This document shows positions 13,296 to 18,546 of a DNA stretch of 18,546 nucleotides, one piece after another. The stretch covers positions 1 to 18,546 of the forward strand of contig CALAMB010000088.1 of the NCBI GenBank assembly GCA_937925645.1, in the 5' to 3' direction. This DNA is from an uncultured Acidobacteriota bacterium (lineage in GTDB: Bacteria > Acidobacteriota > JAAYUB01). The notes under the pieces were generated by a model that was given only the letters and a program-made list of their open reading frames with translations, ran no database searches and was not told where the DNA came from. Each line of letters opens with the position of its first letter. Position 1 is the stretch's first letter. A program made the translations under genes and the position numbers.

Positions 13296-16200
13296 TCAGC
13301 GGACCGGGTTCTTGGGCGGCTTGACGGGCAGCTTGGGCTGCCTGGCGGCTTTGAGCTCATCGAGGAGCACCTCGATGGCCTTCTCGAGGCACGGATCGCG
13401 GCCGGCCACCACCAGGTCGGGCCGGTCGTCCACCTCGATGTCGGGCGAGACGCCCTTCCCCTCGACGTCCCACTCGCCGTCGGTGTTGTAGAAGGAGAAG
13501 TCGGCGATCATCACCGCGCCGTTGTCCATGAGCGGCGGCGTGCCGCTCAGGCCGATGAGGCCGCCCCAGGTGCGGGTGCCGATGAGCTTGCCCAATCCCG
13601 ACTTGCGGAAGAAGTACGGGAAGGCGTCGCCGCCCGAGCCGGAGTAGCCGTTGGCCAGGCAGACCTTGGGACCGTAGTGGGTCGCCGACGGGATGACGGT
13701 GGGGTCGGTGTAACGCGTGGCCCACAATCCCAGCGGCTTGCGGTCCAGCCGGCTCATGTACATGTCGGGGATGTGCCCGCCGGAGTTGTAGCGCAGGTCA
13801 ATGATCAGCGCGTCCTTGCGCACCTGCGGGTAGAAGTCGCGGCTGAAGCCCTCGACGCCGGGTTCGGCGGTGGCGGCCATGTGGAGGTAGCCCACGCGGC
13901 CGCCGGTGGCCGCTTCCACCTTGCGGCGGTTGGCGTCCACCCAGTCGCGGTAGCGCAGCATGAGCTCGCTGGCCACGGGGGTGACGACGATCTCCGTCGC
14001 GCCCTCATCCGTCGGTTGCGCGTTGACGGTCAGGGGAATCGCCTTCCCCGCCGTATTGGCCAGCAGTGCGTACGGGTTGGTGGGGTGCTTGAGGGGCTGT
14101 CCGTTGACGGCAAGGAGGTAGTCGCCCTCCTTCACCTTGAGTCCCGGCTGGGCCAGCGGCCCGCGACGGGTCGGATCCCAGTTCTGCCCGGGATAGATCC
14201 GGGCGATGCGGTAGCGGCCGCTGGCGGCGTCCAGCTCGAAGTCGCAGCCCAGCAGGCCGACGCCCAGCCGCGGCACATCCGGATAGTCGCCGCCGCCGCG
14301 GTAGGTGTGGGAGCTGTTGAGCTCGGCGATCATTTCGCCGATCAGGTAGTTCAGGTCGTCCCGGTGGGCCACGTCGGGGAGCATGGCGCCGTAGCGCTCC
14401 TTGATCTGCGCCCAGTCGACGCCGTGCATGTCGGGATCGTAGAAGAAGTCGCGGGTGATGCGCCAGGCATCGTTGTAGATCTCCAGCCACTCCGCGCGCG
14501 GATCCACGGTCATCTTCATTTCGGCCAGGTTCAGCCGGTCCGTGAGCTTCTGGTCCGGCTTGGCGTCGATGATGGCGTAGCCGCCGCCCTGCTGCACCAG
14601 GATCTTCTTCAGGTCGTGCGAGACGGTGGCCCCGTTAATGCCGCCGACGACCGTCTTGAGTTCGCGCTTTTTCAGATCGAACACGTGGATCGTGCCCCCC
14701 GCCGCGCCGGAACCGGGCACGCCGCGGCTGAAGAACAGCACCTGCTCCTTGTCGGCGACGATGCCCATGAAATTGCCGTCGGGCACCGGCAGGTCGATGA
14801 TCCGGTTCTCCAGCCCCTCGAAGTCGATCTTGATCTCGACGGTCTTGGACTTGTCCTTGTCCGCCTTGGCGGCGGCGCCGTTCTTGGCCTCGGCCGGCTT
14901 GGCCGCGTCGGCCGTTTTCTCGCTGTCGGCGGGCTGGCCGCCTTCGGCCGGCTTGTCGCCGTCTTTGGGCTTGTCGCCGTCCTTCGGCTTGTCCTCGACC
15001 ACCTTCTCCTCATCGCTTTCGGGGATGAACGGGGACGGAGTGTCCGCCTGCAGCGTCACGGCGACGATCTTGCCGGGGTTGTAGTGGTAATGCATGAACT
15101 CGATGGCGCTGAACGAGTAGTTGAACTCGCGGTTGGCCACGAAGTACAGGTAGCGGCCCTCCGGGTCCCACGCCGGCGAAGTGTCGTCGGTCATGTCGCC
15201 GGTGATCTTGTGGCTCTTGTTGTCGGCCAGGGAGTAGAGGTAGATGGAGTCGAGGCCGTTGTCCGACGCCTTGTCGTAGGCGATCCACTTGGAGTCGGGG
15301 CTCCAGACGCCGGTGATGAAGTTGGTGAAGCCTTCGTACTGGCCGTGGTCCACCTTGACCAATTCCTTCTTCTCGATGTCGATGTAGTACAGGTTCACCG
15401 CCGCGTCGGACAGCAGCAGCTTCTGGCTGTCCGGGCTCCAGGCGAGGTTCTGGTACCAGATCCGCGAACCCCGGGTCAGCTGGGTCGCCTCGCTCTTGCC
15501 GTCCGCCGGCCGGAGGTATATTTCGTATTCGCCGCTGGCGTCCGAAAAGTAGGCGATCCACTTGCCGTTGGGGCTCCAGGCCGGATCCCGCTCGCGGATG
15601 CCGGGGGTGCGGGTCAGGTTGCGGATCTCCCCCTTCTTGGCCGGGACGGTGAAGATGTCGCCGCGGGCCTCGAACAGGGCCCGCACGCCGGTCGGGGACA
15701 GCCCGAAGCCGTGGATGTATTTGCTCACGTTCTTGATCGATGGCCGGGCGGCCAGATTTTCGCCCCGCACCTCGACGGCGAGCTTGCGGGATTTTTCGGT
15801 CTTCAGGTCCATGACGTACAGGTAGCCGCCGTTTTCATAGACGATGGCCCCGGGTCCGATGCTGGGCCACTGGACGTCGTATTCCCTGGAGTCGGTGAGC
15901 TGCCGGACCTGCTTCGACTTCAGGTTGTAGGCATACAGGTTGTACACCTTGTTCGCGCCCCGGTCGGAGGAGAAGTAGACCGTGTCGCCCTGCCACATGG
16001 GAAACAGGTCGTTGGCGTCGCTCGGGGCGATCACCTCGGCGGTGTTGGCGACCAGGTCGTAGATCCAGATGTCGGGGGCCATGCCGCCGCGGTAGCGTTT
16101 CCAGGTGCGGAACTCCCGGCCCATGCGGTTGTAGGCGAGCTTGGTGCCGTCGGCGTTGAGCGAGCTCAACTCGCCGGTGGGCAGCGGCAGCATCTCGGGA

Positions 16201-16637
16201 TAGTCGCCGTCGACGGAGACTTTGAACAGGCGATTGAACCGGTTCCAGAACGAAGCCCGGCCGGAGCGGAACAGCACCGCCTTGCCGTCGGGGTACCAGT
16301 CGAGCATGCCGTCGTCGCCCGGGTGATAGGTCAGGCGCTGCGGCTCGCCGCCGGCGGCGGGGATCACGAAGACGTCGTTGTTGCCGTCATAGTCGCCGGT
16401 GAAGGCCACGCTGCGGCCGTCGGGCGAGAATTTGGGAAAGCGCTCCTGACCCGGGTAGGTGGTGAGCTTGCGGGCCACCCCGCCCTGGCTGGAGACGATC
16501 CACAGGTCGCCGGCGTAGGTGAAGACCACCTGGTCGCCGTGGATGTCGGGATGATGCAACAGCCGCGTGTCGGCCGTCGCCGCGAAAGCCGCGACGCAGA
16601 GGATCGTCGCGAGCGCAAACCACACGATGCGCCTCAT
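13296..16637 (-). CDS. Tricorn protease homologue (S41-like peptidase with beta-propellers and PDZ)
   Basis: A 1113-residue exported peptidase; archaeal tricorn is about 1070. A signal peptide (RRIVWFALATILCVAAFAATA) is followed by two beta-propellers (about 25-690) with many WSPDGK/WIAY TolB-like blades (SPDGRSVAFT, WSPNGKWIAYFS, WSPDSKWIAYDK). A charged linker of Lys/Asp/Pro/Ala-rich repeats (about 543-600) interrupts the second propeller. Next come the C1 helical part (715-780), a PDZ domain (about 785-885) and the C2 catalytic core. By family comparison the triad is His777 (in SSHTY), Ser1001 (in GYSGSGGDAF) and Glu1059 (in WDVEGKGV). Gly1002 stands where tricorn has the oxyanion Asp966. 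Tricorn cuts peptides of roughly proteasome-product size into di- to tetrapeptides. The ATG at 16637 has GAGGAGG 9 nt upstream and opens the signal peptide. It is monocistronic, closed by the terminator at 13234-13268. Confidence 0.93.
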   Translation of the reverse strand: MRRIVWFALATILCVAAFAATADTRLLHHPDIHGDQVVFTYAGDLWIVSSQGGVARKLTTYPGQERFPKFSPDGRSVAFTGDYDGNNDVFVIPAAGGEPQRLTYHPGDDGMLDWYPDGKAVLFRSGRASFWNRFNRLFKVSVDGDYPEMLPLPTGELSSLNADGTKLAYNRMGREFRTWKRYRGGMAPDIWIYDLVANTAEVIAPSDANDLFPMWQGDTVYFSSDRGANKVYNLYAYNLKSKQVRQLTDSREYDVQWPSIGPGAIVYENGGYLYVMDLKTEKSRKLAVEVRGENLAARPSIKNVSKYIHGFGLSPTGVRALFEARGDIFTVPAKKGEIRNLTRTPGIRERDPAWSPNGKWIAYFSDASGEYEIYLRPADGKSEATQLTRGSRIWYQNLAWSPDSQKLLLSDAAVNLYYIDIEKKELVKVDHGQYEGFTNFITGVWSPDSKWIAYDKASDNGLDSIYLYSLADNKSHKITGDMTDDTSPAWDPEGRYLYFVANREFNYSFSAIEFMHYHYNPGKIVAVTLQADTPSPFIPESDEEKVVEDKPKDGDKPKDGDKPAEGGQPADSEKTADAAKPAEAKNGAAAKADKDKSKTVEIKIDFEGLENRIIDLPVPDGNFMGIVADKEQVLFFSRGVPGSGAAGGTIHVFDLKKRELKTVVGGINGATVSHDLKKILVQQGGGYAIIDAKPDQKLTDRLNLAEMKMTVDPRAEWLEIYNDAWRITRDFFYDPDMHGVDWAQIKERYGAMLPDVAHRDDLNYLIGEMIAELNSSHTYRGGGDYPDVPRLGVGLLGCDFELDAASGRYRIARIYPGQNWDPTRRGPLAQPGLKVKEGDYLLAVNGQPLKHPTNPYALLANTAGKAIPLTVNAQPTDEGATEIVVTPVASELMLRYRDWVDANRRKVEAATGGRVGYLHMAATAEPGVEGFSRDFYPQVRKDALIIDLRYNSGGHIPDMYMSRLDRKPLGLWATRYTDPTVIPSATHYGPKVCLANGYSGSGGDAFPYFFRKSGLGKLIGTRTWGGLIGLSGTPPLMDNGAVMIADFSFYNTDGEWDVEGKGVSPDIEVDDRPDLVVAGRDPCLEKAIEVLLDELKAARQPKLPVKPPKNPVR

Positions 16638-17008
16638 GGATGGAAACCTCCTCGGAATATGGTTGTTGTCCGTCATGGAATGTCGGGTGACTGATTGTTA
16701 CCGGCTCAAGTCACTTGTACGCATTCTGCGGCGGCCGGGTTCTCAAACGGAGAGAAATATATTGCCGCCCCGCATAACTTCCCGGGCGATCCGGCTGTGG
16801 CGGGCGGCGATGGACTGATGGCCGCGCGTTCAAACGGATTTTCCGGCCCGGATTCAAACCCGGCGGGTCCGGTTCCGTATACCGATGCAGCAAAGCCGGG
16901 ACAGGTTCGTCGCCGCGCCGGCGCGTCGGGATGCCGCCAGGGACAACGGACCGGGGCGACAGTCCCGGACCGGCCGGACGACTCGACCCACCCGAGGAGG
17001 ACAGACTC
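16638..17008. other. Divergent intergenic region, no gene seen
   Basis: It separates the tricorn gene (-) from the secreted lectin/propeller gene (+), so it must hold two promoters, but I see no convincing -35/-10 pair on either strand. TATATT at about 16758-16763 (+) lacks a matching -35. The open frames here are not codon-like, and there is no RNA gene or T-tailed hairpin. Confidence 0.5.
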
Positions 17009-18546
17009 ATGACCACCGTGTATCGTCTTGTCTGCTTGTTTTGCCTGCTGGCCGGGGCCGCCCTGGCCGCCGACCCGCCGGAAGCTCCGTTCGAATCCGT
17101 CGACTTCGCCTCGGACCGCTGGGAAAAATCCGGGGCCACCATGGCCGAGCACCTGGGCCGGCCCAGCCTGTGCGGCACCGCCACGCTCACGGACGTCGTC
17201 TTTGAAAACGGCGTCATCGAGGTGGACATCGCCTGCGTCCCGGGTCGCCGGAGCTATCCGGGCGTCGCCTTCCGGATCCAGTCCGAGGGAGAGAACGAGC
17301 GGTTCTACATCCGGCCCCACCGGGCGCCCTTCTACAACGACGCCTTCCAGTACGCCGCCACGTTCAACGGCGAGACCTGCTGGCAGCTCTACAACGGGCC
17401 GGGCGCCACGGCCGCCGGGGCCATTCCCGTGGGCCAGTGGAACCGCCTCCGCCTGGAGGTCAGGGGCGGACAAGCCCGGGTGTTTTTCAACGACATGACC
17501 CGGCCGGTGCTGGTCATCCCCCGTCTCGGGCATGGCACTTCCAAAGGCGCCATCGGCGTGAACGCGTTCAACGACGGGGCGGCGTACTTCTCCAACTTCC
17601 GCTACCGCGCCGACGAGGCACTGGATTTCCCGCCGCCCCCGCCGGCGTGGGAGCGCCCCGGCGCCATCACCCGGTGGGAAGTGTCCCAGGTGTACAAGGC
17701 CAGCCGGTTCGACTCGGATCTGCTCCTGGCCACGCCCGACCTGCCGAAGCCCGAGTGGCGCCCCGTGGCGGCCGAGCCGGACGGGACGGTGAACCTGTCG
17801 CGGGCGTGCCGCCGGAACGGCGCCGAACCCGCCGCGGTGCTGGCCCGGACAACCCTCCGCGCCGACGCGCCGCGGACGATGAAACTGGGGCTGGGTTACA
17901 GCGACTACGTGTACGTCTTCCTCAACGGCCGGCTGCTCTTCTCCGGCAACAGCGCCTACACCAGCCGCGACCCGTCGTTCCTGGGCATCCTCGGCCCCTT
18001 CGACACCGTCTACCTGCCCCTCACGGCGGGCGACAATGAGTTGACGCTCCTGGTGGTGGAGGTGATGGGCGGCTGGGGCTTCCTGTGCCTCGACCAGGAT
18101 TCGGTCTTCACATCTGCCGGCATCACGGCCGCCTGGGCGACGCCGCGCCGCTTCGTCACCCCGGAGTCGGCGGTGTGGGACGCGGCCCGCGGGGTGTTTT
18201 ACGTGAGCAACTACAGCGGGTATACCCGCGCGGTGCAGCAGCCGGGACTGGAGTTCATCTCCGCCGTGTCGGCCGACGGCCGGATCGTCGAACGGGTGTG
18301 GGTGGACGGCATCAAGAATCCCACCGGTCTGACCGTGGTGGGCGACCGGCTGTGGGCCGTGGGCCGTCAGGCCCTGGTGGAGATCGACATCCCGGGCCGG
18401 GCCATCGTGGCGCGCCATCCCTTCCCCCGGCCGGCGTTCCCCAACGACATCGCCGCCGACACCGCCGGCCGGCTCTACATTTCCGACTCGGCGAAGAACG
18501 CCATCTACCGGTTCGCCGACGGTCGCATGGAGGAATGGGTCGCCGA
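17009..18546 (+). CDS. Secreted lectin-like and beta-propeller protein (partial, runs off the window)
   Basis: The frame stays open from the ATG at 17009 to the window end (512 codons), with GAGGAGG 8 nt upstream. The signal peptide is MTTVYRLVCLFCLLAGAALA, cleaved near Ala20/21. Residues about 25-195 look like a concanavalin/LamG-type jelly roll (VIEVDIAC, GVAFRIQSEGENERFYIRP, WNRLRLEVRGGQARVFFND, GAIGVNAFNDGAAYFSNFRY), similar to DUF1080-type sugar-binding domains. Residues about 205-367 look like a second jelly roll (YVYVFLNGRLLFSGN, LTAGDNELTLLVVEVMGGWG). From about 370 an SMP-30/NHL-like propeller starts (ESAVWDAARGVFYVSNYSG, NPTGLTVVGDRLWAVG, FPNDIAADTAGRLYISDSA). No catalytic residues are identifiable. 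A role in binding or turning over extracellular glycans or sugars is a guess from fold only. Confidence 0.8.
   Translation, partial: MTTVYRLVCLFCLLAGAALAADPPEAPFESVDFASDRWEKSGATMAEHLGRPSLCGTATLTDVVFENGVIEVDIACVPGRRSYPGVAFRIQSEGENERFYIRPHRAPFYNDAFQYAATFNGETCWQLYNGPGATAAGAIPVGQWNRLRLEVRGGQARVFFNDMTRPVLVIPRLGHGTSKGAIGVNAFNDGAAYFSNFRYRADEALDFPPPPPAWERPGAITRWEVSQVYKASRFDSDLLLATPDLPKPEWRPVAAEPDGTVNLSRACRRNGAEPAAVLARTTLRADAPRTMKLGLGYSDYVYVFLNGRLLFSGNSAYTSRDPSFLGILGPFDTVYLPLTAGDNELTLLVVEVMGGWGFLCLDQDSVFTSAGITAAWATPRRFVTPESAVWDAARGVFYVSNYSGYTRAVQQPGLEFISAVSADGRIVERVWVDGIKNPTGLTVVGDRLWAVGRQALVEIDIPGRAIVARHPFPRPAFPNDIAADTAGRLYISDSAKNAIYRFADGRMEEWVA

Noticed and set aside
12882..16694. A 1270-codon plus-strand open frame opposite the tricorn gene
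   Set aside because: It is antisense to a tricorn protease with all its domains visible; it is Val/Gly/Asp-rich with no motif, and no ribosome-binding site was seen.
16706..18418. A 570-codon minus-strand open frame at the right end
   Set aside because: It lies opposite a gene with a good ribosome-binding site, signal peptide and folded-domain sequence. The minus-strand product has shadow-like composition.

Overview
This is a high-GC bacterial chromosome segment with long intergenic spacers. The glycyl radical enzyme implies anaerobic growth, because these enzymes are destroyed by oxygen. The tricorn-type peptidase, the ~800-residue FtsX-type permease and the unusual spacers would fit Acidobacteriota or a similar high-GC environmental phylum. 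That placement is an inference; no rRNA or marker gene is present.

Layout: (1) 1-194, the 3' end of a proline racemase/hydroxyproline epimerase-family gene. (2) 453-2870 (-), an eight-helix FtsX/MacB-type permease with no ATPase beside it. (3) 2871-3480, a spacer with a truncated formylglycine-generating-enzyme remnant, a terminator and CTCAGGCG hairpin repeats. (4) 3481-6769 (-), a two-gene operon for a glycyl radical enzyme and its radical-SAM activase. Eleven catalytic, radical and pocket residues fall at a constant offset of three from those I recall for Clostridioides difficile trans-4-hydroxy-L-proline dehydratase HypD. (5) 6770-6966, a compact divergent control region with two near-consensus promoters and a perfect 20-bp palindrome over one -10 box. 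(6) 6967-9743 (+), a GntR/FCD regulator, a SAM methyltransferase and an MFS transporter. (7) 9744-10467, a convergent spacer with short-period repeats around a four-hairpin nested palindrome. (8) 10468-13153 (-), an operon for a divergent secreted metallophosphoesterase, a DHDPS/NAL-family lyase and an SDR-fold protein lacking the usual active site. (9) 13296-16637 (-), a tricorn protease homologue with its own terminator. (10) 17009 to the edge (+), a secreted lectin-like/beta-propeller protein that runs off the window.

Working model: regions 1, 4, 5 and 6 suggest hydroxyproline use. The activase arms HypD, which dehydrates trans-4-hydroxy-L-proline to pyrroline-5-carboxylate, and the adjacent GntR protein probably senses substrate or product and acts at the palindrome. 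The tricorn-type peptidase could supply peptides, but no sequence evidence ties it to that pathway. The best candidates for something undescribed are the nested palindrome at 10058-10246, the phosphoesterase with a rewritten metal site, and the HypD promoter/operator arrangement.
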